Assembly: GCF_017377655.1 (NCBI RefSeq)
Contig: NZ_JAFREL010000003.1
Coordinates: 62,276-126,275, forward strand
Length of the DNA: 64,000 bases
Source: Candidatus Enterococcus ferrettii
GTDB taxonomy: Bacteria; Bacillota; Bacilli; Lactobacillales; Enterococcaceae
Direction of reading: 5' to 3'
The number at the start of each line of letters is the position of its first letter. Position 1 is the first letter of the stretch. Position numbers and translations under genes: made by a program. Of the stretch, positions 52,787-61,655 are shown piece after piece. Under the pieces are notes generated by a model that saw only the letters and a list, made by a program, of their open reading frames with translations, ran no database searches and was not told the DNA's origin.

Positions 52787-54205
52787 TTATATTTCTTGTT
52801 TAGCATCAAGCTTTTCTGCTTCTTTTAGTTCACCCGCTCGTTCTAGATAGTCTGTAATGCTTTCCTTTTTCGTTTTTACTAGGATAAACAAAAGAACATA
52901 CACCACAACTGTCAAACCGATAAACAAAGGATTTTGAGTTAAGAAAATCAAGAACAGTGAACCCAAGAAATAATTTCCTAACACAACAAAACTAGCAATC
53001 AATAACGCGCCTTCAGGGATAGACACCCCGACACTTTTGGCCACTTCAGTAAATATCGGTGCAACCGCAGTAATGATATATAAATTAACAGATAGAATAA
53101 TAGTTCCAGAAATCAAGGATTTAAAGATATTCCCTTTCGAAATCGCGATAATCGGTTGAATAATATACGGGATGGCGATTAAATCTACCATTGGCAAGGT
53201 CTCATTTCCAGGCAATGCAATGGCTAATATCAAGATAATTGGAATTAACAATAAACCAGTTAGAAGAGTAGCTGGTTCTCCATAACCAGCTGCATCATTG
53301 ATAGCCAAATACCATTCTCTGCCTTTGCCAGAACTCTTCGCAGATTTCTTGGTCGCATCGGTAATACTGGTAAATGCTGAAGCAAAGATACCAGCAATTT
53401 TTGGAAAAATTGCCATAATAGCAGCTGTTGCTATTCCTACACTAGCAATTTCACCCCAGGCTGCCAGATCGCTCAAACGCATAAAATTCCCTGCCAAGCC
53501 CAGTAGCAAACCTAAAACTAGACCCAATGTTACTGGTTCACCTAGAAATCCTAAACGTTTTTGGACATTTTCAGGATTCCATTTAATTTTATTCGCCCCA
53601 AGCTTATTCAAAATCCAGTCCATTACAATTGCATAGGGAACCTGTGTTACATCATGGGGGGCTGCAATAGTGGTTCCTGGATAGCCATAGTAATTACTCC
53701 ATCGTTTTGCTAATACCTCAGTGAATAGTAATGTAAATAGATTTGCTAATATCATTAATCCAATGGATAGGATCAAATTACTCGTCACGATATATAGCAT
53801 AGAACCCCAAAGCATAAACGAATAGTTATTCCATAAATCAGAAGCCATAAAAATATTCGTAAATTTTAATAAGAATAAAAGCACTTGGATCAACAAGCCA
53901 ACACCTAAAAAGATCATTCCTACTTGAGTGGAATAAGCTACCACGCTCGTTGCTTGCCACCCCGTATCTAAAATCCGTAGGTTCACTCCTGTATGCTCAA
54001 CCATTCTATTAACTACCGGCGTAACGATAGGGGTATATGCGCCGATCAGCATATTAAATCCTGTCAAACCAATTCCTGCATTCAAAGCAGCTTGAAACGC
54101 TCGTTTCGGTTTTACCTTTAAGAACATTGCAATGATAAAAATCACAAATGGAACAACAATCGATGCACCAAAGGCGTCCATAATATTTGATAATACCTGT
54201 AACAT
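52787..54205 (-). CDS. PTS EIIC component, Gat family, second copy
   Basis: A 472-residue channel, very close to the EIIC at 7789 ('VLSNIMDAFGA', 'AALNAGIGLTGFNM', 'GVNLRILDTGWQATSVVAYS'). Divergence is concentrated near the C-terminus and in loops around residues 180-220, for example 'GYPGTTIAAPHDVTQVPYAI' against 'GYPRCTMTAPHHICSVPLAM', a region that could set substrate preference. Confidence 0.88.
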   Translation of the reverse strand: MLQVLSNIMDAFGASIVVPFVIFIIAMFLKVKPKRAFQAALNAGIGLTGFNMLIGAYTPIVTPVVNRMVEHTGVNLRILDTGWQATSVVAYSTQVGMIFLGVGLLIQVLLFLLKFTNIFMASDLWNNYSFMLWGSMLYIVTSNLILSIGLMILANLFTLLFTEVLAKRWSNYYGYPGTTIAAPHDVTQVPYAIVMDWILNKLGANKIKWNPENVQKRLGFLGEPVTLGLVLGLLLGLAGNFMRLSDLAAWGEIASVGIATAAIMAIFPKIAGIFASAFTSITDATKKSAKSSGKGREWYLAINDAAGYGEPATLLTGLLLIPIILILAIALPGNETLPMVDLIAIPYIIQPIIAISKGNIFKSLISGTIILSVNLYIITAVAPIFTEVAKSVGVSIPEGALLIASFVVLGNYFLGSLFLIFLTQNPLFIGLTVVVYVLLFILVKTKKESITDYLERAGELKEAEKLDAKQEI

Positions 54206-54216
54206 AATTATCCCCC

Positions 54217-54516
54217 TTATCCCACTAAATCTTTAGCAGTGGCTAACAACTCTTCGATAAACTCTTCTTCTCCCATCCCGGTTAAAAATCCCACCGCATT
54301 AATCGTTGGAATATCATAAGTGCTGATTAACGGACTGGTGTGAACAATCATATCGTATGACCCGCTGCTTAATACTCCATCTACCCCCCCTGGATTCACC
54401 TCTACTGTTTTTGCATTGAATCCATTGTCCTCCAACAAATCCTTTACCTTATTGGCAATCATGGAACTCGTTACAGTCCCTGACCCACACACTGAGACAA
54501 TATTTAATGTTTTCAT
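54217..54516 (-). CDS. PTS EIIB component, Gat family, second copy
   Basis: ATG 54516 follows TAGGAGGAAA; 99 residues with Cys10 in 'IVSVCGSGTVTSSMIANKVKD'. Close paralogue of the EIIB at 9238. It overlaps the end of the EIIA gene by four bases. Confidence 0.88.
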   Translation of the reverse strand: MKTLNIVSVCGSGTVTSSMIANKVKDLLEDNGFNAKTVEVNPGGVDGVLSSGSYDMIVHTSPLISTYDIPTINAVGFLTGMGEEEFIEELLATAKDLVG

Positions 54517-55013
54517 TTTACTTTTCCTCCTATACACCCAATTTGTTTACTTAGCAGTTCAAACAGTTTCTTTTCAGTATCTGCCTTCATCAACTGATCC
54601 ATGGCAGCCTCATCATTAAAAATCTTCATCAATGTTTGCAACAATGATAATTGCATATCGTTTTTACTGAATCCTAAAACAAAAATTAACTCTGGATAGA
54701 CGAAAACTTTGTCTTCTGGGAAAGTTCCCATTTGGTGAAAAACAATTTTTTCCGCTGGCTTCAAGACATAAATAAAAGGTTCTTTGACAAACAACGCATC
54801 TGTATGAGGAATAGCTACTTCAACTGTTTTCGTCGCTAAACCAGTAGGAAAAGAATCTTCTCTCTTTTGAAGCTGCTGCCCATATTCTTTTACAACATAT
54901 CCTTTGTTGAACAAATGATCAGATATATACATAAATAGATCTGTCCGACTAGTTGCTTCTACAGATAAATCAATCAGATCTTCTCTCAAAATCTTATTTA
55001 AGCTCAAACTCAT
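54513..55013 (-). CDS. PTS EIIA component, Gat/fructose type, second copy
   Basis: A 166-residue type-2 EIIA with active His70 in 'VAIPHTDALF'. The annotated ATG 55013 lies immediately after GGTGGAGG with no spacing. A TTG two codons later (55007) has a six-base gap and is the more likely start, giving 164 residues. It phosphorylates the EIIB next to it. Confidence 0.85.
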   Translation of the reverse strand: MSLSLNKILREDLIDLSVEATSRTDLFMYISDHLFNKGYVVKEYGQQLQKREDSFPTGLATKTVEVAIPHTDALFVKEPFIYVLKPAEKIVFHQMGTFPEDKVFVYPELIFVLGFSKNDMQLSLLQTLMKIFNDEAAMDQLMKADTEKKLFELLSKQIGCIGGKVK

Positions 55014-55029
55014 CCTCCACCTAACTACA

Positions 55030-55674
55030 CTATTTTTGACCGTAAGACTTAAATTTTTCCAGCATGAATGCTACTTCATCATCTTCCAAAATTACTGGTA
55101 CGCCCACCGATTTTGTTCGCCAATAGACTTCTGCCATTCGTTCTGTTTCTTCAGCAATTGAAAAAGCATTTGGCAAATCGTAGGAAGCTGTCAACAACCC
55201 ATGATTGGCTAAAAAGCATGCATAACGATCTTCCATTGCTTGATAAGAATTTTCTGCCAGCTCCCACGTTCCAAAGGATGCATAATCAGCACAACGAATA
55301 TCCTTGCCACCTGCGATAGCAATATAATAGTTGGACGCTGGCAAATCCCAACGTAACGTAGCCATCGTTGTACTAAATGGTGAGTGTGTATGAACCACAG
55401 AACGTATATCTGGCCGTCGCATGTAATAAATGCGATGCATGTCTAGTTCACTAGATGGCTTGCGCTCGCTGTCAACAACTTCACCAGATAGTTTTGCCAC
55501 CACCACATCTTCTGGCAAAGTTTCAAAATAATCAATGCCGCTTGGACTGATGGCCATTAAATCCAACTCTGGATCATAAATACTGATATTCCCTCCTGTA
55601 CCCTTAGTTAACCCACTAGTAATCAGTCGTTTACCATACTCTACAATTTGTTTTCTTTGCTGCTCCATCAACAC
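55030..55674 (-). CDS. Class II aldolase, L-fuculose-phosphate aldolase type
   Basis: A 214-residue zinc aldolase of FucA/AraD family. 'GTGGNIS' at about 25-31, 'SPSGIDY', catalytic Glu76 in 'KPSSELDMH', zinc ligands His95 and His97 in 'VVHTHSPF', and His158 in 'LANHGLL'; each is offset by three from E. coli FucA. GTG 55674, six bases after GGGGGAG, is the likely start. It is the first gene of the second Gat-type operon. No isomerase or kinase gene is present, so the substrate is probably a ketose-1-phosphate or related sugar phosphate made by the PTS. No lactaldehyde reductase accompanies this operon. Confidence 0.85.
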   Translation of the reverse strand: MLMEQQRKQIVEYGKRLITSGLTKGTGGNISIYDPELDLMAISPSGIDYFETLPEDVVVAKLSGEVVDSERKPSSELDMHRIYYMRRPDIRSVVHTHSPFSTTMATLRWDLPASNYYIAIAGGKDIRCADYASFGTWELAENSYQAMEDRYACFLANHGLLTASYDLPNAFSIAEETERMAEVYWRTKSVGVPVILEDDEVAFMLEKFKSYGQK

Positions 55675-55725
55675 GATTTACTCCCCCTTTGTGTATCCAT
55701 AGTCTAATAAAAATTCGCATCCTTT

Positions 55726-55739
55726 TGAATACGTTTTCA
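55726..55739. promoter_or_regulatory. cre site before the FucA-type PTS operon
   Basis: TGAATACGTTTTCA matches the CcpA consensus at 13 of 14 positions on either strand, about 55 bp before the aldolase start. Confidence 0.7.
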
Positions 55740-55810
55740 GACCAAATATAAACAAATTGCAGTTATTCACTGGTACGTTCTACGTATTTTATGATGAAGT
55801 ATCTGAAAAA

Positions 55811-55854
55811 AAGCAGTGAAAAAGACAAATAAAATCGTCTTTTTCACTGCTTTG
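55811..55854 (-). terminator. Terminator of the thiamine/cupin operon
   Basis: Perfect 17-bp stem AAAGCAGTGAAAAAGAC / GTCTTTTTCACTGCTTT, 13 bp past the cupin stop. Confidence 0.88.
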
Positions 55855-55866
55855 TGTTTAATAGTT

Positions 55867-56193
55867 TTACAAAAAATCTTCGCGAATCGGTGTAAAGGTA
55901 TCGATTAATTCTGATCCAGCTTCTAATGGAATACATCCATGACGAACATCCGATTCAAATCGGAGGAAATCGCCAGGACCTACTAAATATTCTTGATTCT
56001 CTTCAAAAAATTTGAATTTTCCTTTTACGATATATGTTACCTGTTCTTCAGGATGACTGTGCAAGGTAGTCTCCTCAGCAACTTTCTTAAAACGAACGCG
56101 AACAGCCATTATTTCCTCACTATGCGTTACTACACAGCGCTCAGTATTTTCATCTACTTGCTGGAATACTTGATCCTTTTGATAACTAATCAT
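55867..56193 (-). CDS. Cupin-domain protein in the thiamine operon
   Basis: ATG 56193 follows TAGGAGG; 108 residues. A single cupin barrel with both motifs: 'TTLHSHPEEQVTYIVKGKFKF' (His, His, Glu) and 'YLVGPGDFLRFESDVRHGC' (His). The metal site is complete. It starts 16 bp after the thiE stop with no terminator between, so it is cotranscribed under the TPP riboswitch. A role in thiamine salvage, for example on a degraded thiazole or pyrimidine, is inferred from position only. Confidence 0.78.
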   Translation of the reverse strand: MISYQKDQVFQQVDENTERCVVTHSEEIMAVRVRFKKVAEETTLHSHPEEQVTYIVKGKFKFFEENQEYLVGPGDFLRFESDVRHGCIPLEAGSELIDTFTPIREDFL

Positions 56194-56209
56194 GAGATAT
56201 CCTCCTAAT

Positions 56210-56833
56210 TTATAATGCCTCCGCCGCAGTTCGCAGCTGCTGAACCCTTTGAGGGACATTGTTTGCTCTCATAATATCGCTGACTATTGATATACCAACA
56301 ATCCCTGAATCAGTCAGCGCTGAAAGATTTTCTAAGTTAATCCCGCCAATGGCTACTACTGGCAAAGCCGCTGACTTCGTAATCTCTTTTAACGTAGCAA
56401 TGGGTGTCAGCTGGGAATCTTTCGTCTGTGTAGGAAAGATTGCTCCAACTCCTAAATAGTCAGCCCCTTCTGACTGGGCTTCTAGGCTTCGTTCCAGTGA
56501 CTTAGCTGATACCCCTAGAAACTTATCTGGTCCCAATAAATAGCGGGCTACCGACACAGGAAGCTCGTCATCCCCAATGTGCAATCCATCGGCATCGACA
56601 GCTAAACAGATATCTAAGCGATCGTTGATAATCAAAGGAACACGATAGCGTGATGTAACTTCTTTTACCTTTAAAGCTAGTTGATAAAAGTCGTACGTAG
56701 ATAATTCCTTCTCCCGAAGCTGAACAAGGGTCACTCCATTCTGACAAGCCTCTTCAATGATAGTTAAAAACTGTTCCTCTGTGAAATCATAACGTCCAGT
56801 AACTAAATAGAGTGTTAGCAGCTCTTTTTTCAT
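56210..56833 (-). CDS. thiE: Thiamine-phosphate synthase
   Basis: ATG 56833 follows AAGGGGA; 207 residues, TIM barrel. '[10 protein letters not shown]', '[11 protein letters not shown]', '[27 protein letters not shown]', '[14 protein letters not shown]' and '[12 protein letters not shown]' cover substrate, Mg2+ and phosphate-binding residues. It joins HMP-diphosphate to thiazole phosphate. It overlaps the thiM stop by four bases. Confidence 0.92.
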   Translation of the reverse strand: MKKELLTLYLVTGRYDFTEEQFLTIIEEACQNGVTLVQLREKELSTYDFYQLALKVKEVTSRYRVPLIINDRLDICLAVDADGLHIGDDELPVSVARYLLGPDKFLGVSAKSLERSLEAQSEGADYLGVGAIFPTQTKDSQLTPIATLKEITKSAALPVVAIGGINLENLSALTDSGIVGISIVSDIMRANNVPQRVQQLRTAAEAL

Positions 56834-57651
56834 CGTATTATCCCCTTCACTTGTTTGTACCATTCCTGATTCATCAATAGTGACAATTGGTTCAATGTAG
56901 CTTGACGAAAATCAGCCAAGCCCTCTGGCACCAGCTCCTTCGCCTTTTCACCGCAACAATTAAAATAGCTTACTGCTGCTGCAACCGCTGGAAAAGCTTC
57001 TAATCCTATCCCTAATAATGCCGCAATTAAAGCCCCCACGATATCTCCAGTTCCGGTAAAACAGTCAAGCTCAGACACACCATTTTGCAGCAAACAATTA
57101 GTCGTCTGATTTACAACCACATCTACTGCGCCTGTAGCAAGAAAAGTCGTGTGTGGATACTCGGCGGCTAAGACTTCCAGCGCTGCTGTTAATTCTTTTA
57201 GCGCTGCTTCCGATTGATCAAACGAACTCCCGTCAACTCCTCGTCCATGGCTTTCCAACATACATAATGCCCGCATCTCAGAGATATTCCCCTTCACTAC
57301 CTCAGGCTGCTTTTTCATTAATTGCAGCGTCAGCTCTGCTCGCAAAGGACTGGCTGCCAAGCCAACCACATCTATCACCGTCGGCTTATGATTCTCCTCA
57401 GCAAAACGGCTGGCTTCTAAAATATTGGCCTCTCGCTGTGGCGAAATATGACCTAAATTCAACAATAAACTGTCTGTTTGCTGGAAAAAGGCTGGAAATT
57501 CACGGGCATCATCTGCCATTACCGGTTTAGCACCGATATATAATAAAGCATTTGCCATTGACTCACAGGTAATTTCATTGGAAATGCACTGAACCAACGG
57601 TGATGTTGCTAAAGGAAAGATTGTTTTGACCATTTCAGATAATCCGTTCAT
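56830..57651 (-). CDS. thiM: Hydroxyethylthiazole kinase
   Basis: A 273-residue ribokinase-fold enzyme: '[31 protein letters not shown]', 'LLLNLGHIS', '[13 protein letters not shown]', 'VVKGNISEM' and '[19 protein letters not shown]'. It phosphorylates 5-hydroxyethyl-4-methylthiazole for thiamine salvage. The anion-hole motif reads GTGD, with Asp where the well-studied Bacillus enzyme has Cys. It overlaps thiW by four bases. Confidence 0.9.
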   Translation of the reverse strand: MNGLSEMVKTIFPLATSPLVQCISNEITCESMANALLYIGAKPVMADDAREFPAFFQQTDSLLLNLGHISPQREANILEASRFAEENHKPTVIDVVGLAASPLRAELTLQLMKKQPEVVKGNISEMRALCMLESHGRGVDGSSFDQSEAALKELTAALEVLAAEYPHTTFLATGAVDVVVNQTTNCLLQNGVSELDCFTGTGDIVGALIAALLGIGLEAFPAVAAAVSYFNCCGEKAKELVPEGLADFRQATLNQLSLLMNQEWYKQVKGIIR

Positions 57652-58166
57652 GATTGTTCACTCCTTAAAAATAAGTGCTGACATCTTTTAAATACAGGCA
57701 CCCGATACAAAAGTTTCCATACAAAGTAGGCGACCAGTGATCCAATCAAGGTAGCCCCGACAAATCTAGGGGTGTAAATCAGCCAGTACATTCCCTGCTG
57801 ACTTCCGGTAAACAAGACCATTACTGGATACGATAGTAACGAACCAATAATTCCCGTTCCGATAATTTCTCCCAAAATAGCTCCGTATAAATTATTGGTC
57901 ATTCGATACAACAGTCCCGCTAAAAATGCCCCAAAAACGGCACCCGTTAATGCCAATGGCGGAATTCCCAACAACAACATTCGGATAATTCCACAGCACA
58001 GTGCCATCAAGGTTCCATATAAAGGCCCTAGTAATCCCCCTGCCAGCACATTCATCACACTCGACATCGGCGCCATCCCCTCTACTCGGAAAAGTGGCGA
58101 CAAAACTACATCTAGAGCAATCATCATTGCCAACAACATCATTTTCTGCAGCTTCTCTCTTTGCAA
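57648..58166 (-). CDS. thiW: ThiW, thiazole ECF transporter S component
   Basis: A 172-residue membrane protein with five or six helices and S-component features: 'MMIALDVVLSPLFRVEGMAPMSSVMNVLAGGLLGPLYGTLMALCCGIIRM' and 'LAGLLYRMTNNLYGAILGEIIGTGIIG'. ThiW is the predicted thiazole-specific binding protein of energy-coupling factor transporters; the shared EcfAA'T module is elsewhere. The likely start is TTG 58166; internal ATGs at about 58142 would delete conserved N-terminal residues. Confidence 0.85.
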   Translation of the reverse strand: MQREKLQKMMLLAMMIALDVVLSPLFRVEGMAPMSSVMNVLAGGLLGPLYGTLMALCCGIIRMLLLGIPPLALTGAVFGAFLAGLLYRMTNNLYGAILGEIIGTGIIGSLLSYPVMVLFTGSQQGMYWLIYTPRFVGATLIGSLVAYFVWKLLYRVPVFKRCQHLFLRSEQS

Positions 58167-58196
58167 CCTTCAACATCCTTCCTTAACTTCAAAAAC

Positions 58197-58236
58197 AAAA
58201 AGACTCCTCACTAAATAGAAGCAAGAGGAGTCTTAA
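58197..58236 (-). terminator. Expression-platform terminator of the TPP riboswitch
   Basis: Stem AGACTCCTC / GAGGAGTCT followed by TTTTTG on the minus strand, between the aptamer and thiW. A second small stem GCCCG / CGGGC (58242-58264) lies between them and may be the alternative structure. Confidence 0.75.
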
Positions 58237-58274
58237 AAAAAGCCCGACCAAATAAATGGACGGGCGAGATTCAT

Positions 58275-58356
58275 GGTTGTACGACATTTCCCTGCGCCAG
58301 TTCTAACTGTTTCAGGTTCCATGGGTATAATCTCAGCTTTGCAGCACCCCAAATGT
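58275..58356 (-). ncRNA. TPP riboswitch (THI element)
   Basis: The minus strand carries the conserved parts of the TPP aptamer in order: GGGGTGCTGC, CTGAGATTATACCC, GAACCTGA and the closing GCGCAGGGAAATG. It lies about 110 bp upstream of thiW with a terminator hairpin between, so thiamine diphosphate should stop transcription of thiW-thiM-thiE-cupin. Confidence 0.93.
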
Positions 58357-58471
58357 TTCTATTTATGAAATTGTGGTTAAAGTATAGCATAATTTTTTTC
58401 ATTCTAACAGGTATCTCAGCAGATTTATCCTAAAAGCTGTGCTATCCTTACCACATAGAAAGGAGCTTTTT

Positions 58472-58864
58472 ATGCAAGAGCCAACATTTTCCACAATCCA
58501 TCATGTTGCGATAATTGTTTCTGATTACCAAAAAGCTCGCAACTTTTACGTGAATATTCTGAAGCTTCCCATCTTAAGAGAAAACTATCGAGAGGAACGT
58601 CAGGACTATAAATTGGATTTGCAGCTGGCTAATGGTGCTGAATTGGAGATCTTTGCTCTGCAAAATCCACCAAAACGCCCAAGCTATCCTGAGGCTAGTG
58701 GTTTACGTCATTTAGCCTTTAAAACAGATACCATTGAAGAAACGATCGCTTACTTAGAAAGCTGCGGAGTCGCCTGTGAACCCATCCGCATCGATGCATT
58801 TACTGGTGAAAAAATGACCTTCTTCTTCGACCCTGACGGCTTGCCTTTAGAATTACACGAATAA
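58472..58864 (+). CDS. VOC/glyoxalase-family protein
   Basis: ATG 58472 follows AAAGGAGC; 130 residues. 'IHHVAIIVSDYQKARNFYVNILKLPILRENYR', 'AELEIFAL', 'GLRHLAFKTDTIEETIAYLES' and 'FFFDPDGLPLELHE' give the complete His/Glu metal site of glyoxalase-I-like proteins (YwbC/SMU.1112c-like). Function probably in detoxification or isomerisation; unproven. It is monocistronic. Confidence 0.8.
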   Translation: MQEPTFSTIHHVAIIVSDYQKARNFYVNILKLPILRENYREERQDYKLDLQLANGAELEIFALQNPPKRPSYPEASGLRHLAFKTDTIEETIAYLESCGVACEPIRIDAFTGEKMTFFFDPDGLPLELHE

Positions 58865-58890
58865 AGTCAGCAAAAGCTGCTGGCTTTATT
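58861..58890. terminator. Bidirectional terminator
   Basis: AATAAAGTCAGC / GCTGGCTTTATT with one G-T pair, between convergent genes and overlapping the end of both. Confidence 0.75.
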
Positions 58891-60409
58891 CGATTTTCTT
58901 CCCTAACTCTTTTTCCAAGGAGAGATCATTTACTAAATTTTGGATGACTACTAAAGCCTTTGGCGTAACATATGGGTCCATTACAATAACCGGGAAATCA
59001 TCAGGAATCCCTTCCACTGATCCCGTAGTAATCAGTCCATCATATTGAAACATTTCTTCGTACATTCCATGCTTACGATCGACCACGTTCTCAAAATATG
59101 AAATGTCAAAATTACCATGAACAATTCGTCGGATATGCTTGGCTAAAAACGATTCTTCTGTCGGCGTCAAATCGGATAAGAGCAGGAGTCGAATGGTCTG
59201 ATCTTGTTCGACCAGCATCTGTAAGCTGTCTACTTCTGCTGTCAAAAGCAGATAGATATAATTCATGATAAAATCTTTTTCGCGATACATTTTGTATTTA
59301 TCTACAAAATCCTGAACAATGTTGGACACTCGTTCAATTGGTTTTTGATACATGATCGCTGTCATCTCAAGGAAAGTATCACGACTTCGACGCAAAATCG
59401 AGATAAATGAACCAGCTTGATCATAGAGATAGTAGTCATTCGATAATACGGAGGCCATATTAATTAACCGCTGCTTGCTCATTTTCCCGCCTGACAGCTC
59501 GTTAAAGCTTTCAGCCAGCTCGTAATGTTTGGCATACAAATCCTGATAAAGTAAGTTGTCAGACAATGCTAGCTTTCGATGCTCATTACTAAAAACAACC
59601 GCATCCGCATATACCAGCCACATACAATCTTGCATAATTTCATCAGTCATTCGTATGCGGAATAATTCATATGCTGTCTTGCTCAGCGCATCATAGTATG
59701 GCTTAGCTGGAACAACAAAACCTGTTTTGCGTAACTCTGATGGTGGATACGCATGGCGATTCTTTATACGCCACAAACTGACATAAATCGTATAAATCAG
59801 GCGCTTTTGAAAGATATATTTTTTATACAGGTTGTTTTCTTCAATGAACTCAACCACAAACTGCTCAATAGCATTGAATTGGTAATCCTTCAGCATAGGC
59901 AAAATATTTTCAAAGGCATTTTGCTTTTCGATAAAATAGCGATAATAGAAATGTCTTATGACACTTTCTTTTCCTTCAATCCTTAAAGGACGATATTGAA
60001 GATACATTCCTGCCTTTTCCAGTGTGTACTTTACCTTTTTCAAGTAACGTTGCGTATTTGACACACTTAGATACAGCCGTTCTGCTAAAGATGTGATATT
60101 GTCGCATTCCTCATACAGTAACTGCTCAATAATCTGAAATTCCTGCGATCGGATAAGCATATCTGCATACAAATTACCGATACTAACCCTATCCTTCATC
60201 GTTAAACGATAAAGTCCTTTATACTTGTCAATATGAAAATAGCCCAAACGTTCATTGATTATTCTGACATCCTCTAACAATATTGGCAGTGAACAATTCA
60301 GTTCACTCAGCAGCTGATCACTGGGCAATCCATCTCGCTTATAATATAAGAGTTCAACCAATTTTAGCTTCCGTTTATTACCTGTACTAAGAATATCGCG
60401 AAAGTCCAT
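58886..60409 (-). CDS. Mga-family transcriptional regulator
   Basis: A 507-residue protein. Two N-terminal HTH regions ('LPSDQLLSELNCSLPILLEDVRIIN' near 28-52 and 'NITSLAERLYLSVSNTQRYLKKVKYTL' near 103-130) are followed by a long helical PRD-like region and a C-terminal EIIB-like alpha/beta segment ('YEEMFQYDGLITTGSVEGIPDDFPVIVMDPYVTP'). This is the layout of Mga/AtxA virulence regulators. No target gene is adjacent, so it may act at a distance. Confidence 0.82.
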   Translation of the reverse strand: MDFRDILSTGNKRKLKLVELLYYKRDGLPSDQLLSELNCSLPILLEDVRIINERLGYFHIDKYKGLYRLTMKDRVSIGNLYADMLIRSQEFQIIEQLLYEECDNITSLAERLYLSVSNTQRYLKKVKYTLEKAGMYLQYRPLRIEGKESVIRHFYYRYFIEKQNAFENILPMLKDYQFNAIEQFVVEFIEENNLYKKYIFQKRLIYTIYVSLWRIKNRHAYPPSELRKTGFVVPAKPYYDALSKTAYELFRIRMTDEIMQDCMWLVYADAVVFSNEHRKLALSDNLLYQDLYAKHYELAESFNELSGGKMSKQRLINMASVLSNDYYLYDQAGSFISILRRSRDTFLEMTAIMYQKPIERVSNIVQDFVDKYKMYREKDFIMNYIYLLLTAEVDSLQMLVEQDQTIRLLLLSDLTPTEESFLAKHIRRIVHGNFDISYFENVVDRKHGMYEEMFQYDGLITTGSVEGIPDDFPVIVMDPYVTPKALVVIQNLVNDLSLEKELGKKIE

Positions 60410-60597
60410 TCCTATCTCCCCCTTTTAAACTATCCTGCAATTTGAGAGTATCAGGTTTTTATATTTTTGTAAATTTCACTTGTGCAAAAAGTCTAAATTA
60501 TTTACCAAACCGCCATTTTTGAAATATTGCATGCCAATCATAATGGAATTCTTGTTATACGAATAAGTGACCATTCAATAAAAACTGAAACAAAAAA

Positions 60598-60668
60598 ATC
60601 AGCAGATCCCAATCTGTTCGATAGCCGGACTCCCTGCGACCATCGAACAGACTAACATCTACTGATTT
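60598..60668 (-). terminator. Terminator of the MazG-like gene
   Basis: Nested inverted repeats: outer AAATCAG-c-AGAT / ATCT-a-CTGATTT, inner TCTGTTCGAT / ATCGAACAGA, then a T run on the minus strand. It overlaps the stop codon. Confidence 0.75.
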
Positions 60669-60988
60669 AGTTCATTGTATTTTTGCTTGCTGCTTTTACT
60701 TTTGGAAATTGGATATTTTAGTGCATTCTTAGCTAATTTCTCCGTAATAATCTCATCAATATCAAAATCTAAATTATCAGCTAACATATAAGAATAAATT
60801 AGTACATCTGCTAACTCTTCCTTCAAACGTTCAGGTTTTTTGCGTGCCTCCTCGGAGGTTTTCCATTGAAACAGTTCCAATAATTCAGCAGCCTCCAATG
60901 AAATAGATAAAGCTAAATCTTTTTCATTGTGAAACTGGCGCCAGTTGCGCTCATCTCGGAACTGATTGACTTTCTCCATACTGGTCAT
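60659..60988 (-). CDS. MazG-like nucleotide pyrophosphohydrolase
   Basis: A 109-residue all-alpha NTP pyrophosphatase. 'WRQFHNEKDLALSISLEAAELLELFQW' and 'ERLKEELADVLIYSYMLADNL' supply the E-x-x-E and E-x-x-D metal motifs of the MazG/dCTPase superfamily. It hydrolyses non-canonical or excess dNTPs to NMP and pyrophosphate. The C-terminal tail is basic and Ser/Lys-rich. Confidence 0.83.
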   Translation of the reverse strand: MTSMEKVNQFRDERNWRQFHNEKDLALSISLEAAELLELFQWKTSEEARKKPERLKEELADVLIYSYMLADNLDFDIDEIITEKLAKNALKYPISKSKSSKQKYNELNQ

Positions 60989-61097
60989 CGATCTTCTCCC
61001 TTTCCACGGCTCCTATCACTGATAGGCAATCTGTAAAACTGTTTTATCCTAGATTCTGCTTGCTTATAAAAAATACCTACCTTGTCCAACCACTCGC

Positions 61098-61655
61098 TTA
61101 CATTAATTCTTCTAAAAACCAGCGAGTAACTTCTTCTAACATACCTTGATAATCATTCATTAAATCTTTTAGAAGGATTGTCTCAGTAAAAGTACGTGGT
61201 AGAAAAACCTCCAGCTGCAATTCGTTTTCACCAACATGTGCCTCCATTACCAGCTCATCATCGGTAGCCTCTTCTAAACGATTACTCAGTTCTTCAAAAA
61301 ATTTATCTGCTACCTCATCCACTACCTCACTAAATACTTCTTCCAAAATTGCTTGAACCTGCTGAAAAGGAAAGTGAAGCAATTGATCCAAGGTCGGTGA
61401 AGAAAGCCGATTTTCGTAATTTATATAGACGAAATCGATAAAATCTTCCGCTTCACCAATACTTTCCAAAAGTTCACGCCCTTGCTGAAGCAGCTCTACA
61501 CAGGTATTTTCTAATTCTTGAAATAGCTCTTCTCGTTCAGTTAAACGGAAGGTTTTGTTTACTTCAACTGTTAACAGCTCTCCTAATAAGGGTAAGCTGG
61601 CTTTTTCAAAGGTTAGTGTTGGTGTTTCATGAACATATAATTGAATCGTAGTCAT
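61098..61655 (-). CDS. Acidic protein of unknown function
   Basis: A 185-residue protein, strongly acidic, with beta-strand N- and C-terminal ends and long helices between ('QAILEEVFSEVVDEVADKFFEELSNRLEEATDDELV'). No signal peptide or membrane segment. No family recognised. It overlaps the previous gene by four bases and is the third gene of an operon headed by an AraC regulator. Confidence 0.55.
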   Translation of the reverse strand: MTTIQLYVHETPTLTFEKASLPLLGELLTVEVNKTFRLTEREELFQELENTCVELLQQGRELLESIGEAEDFIDFVYINYENRLSSPTLDQLLHFPFQQVQAILEEVFSEVVDEVADKFFEELSNRLEEATDDELVMEAHVGENELQLEVFLPRTFTETILLKDLMNDYQGMLEEVTRWFLEELM

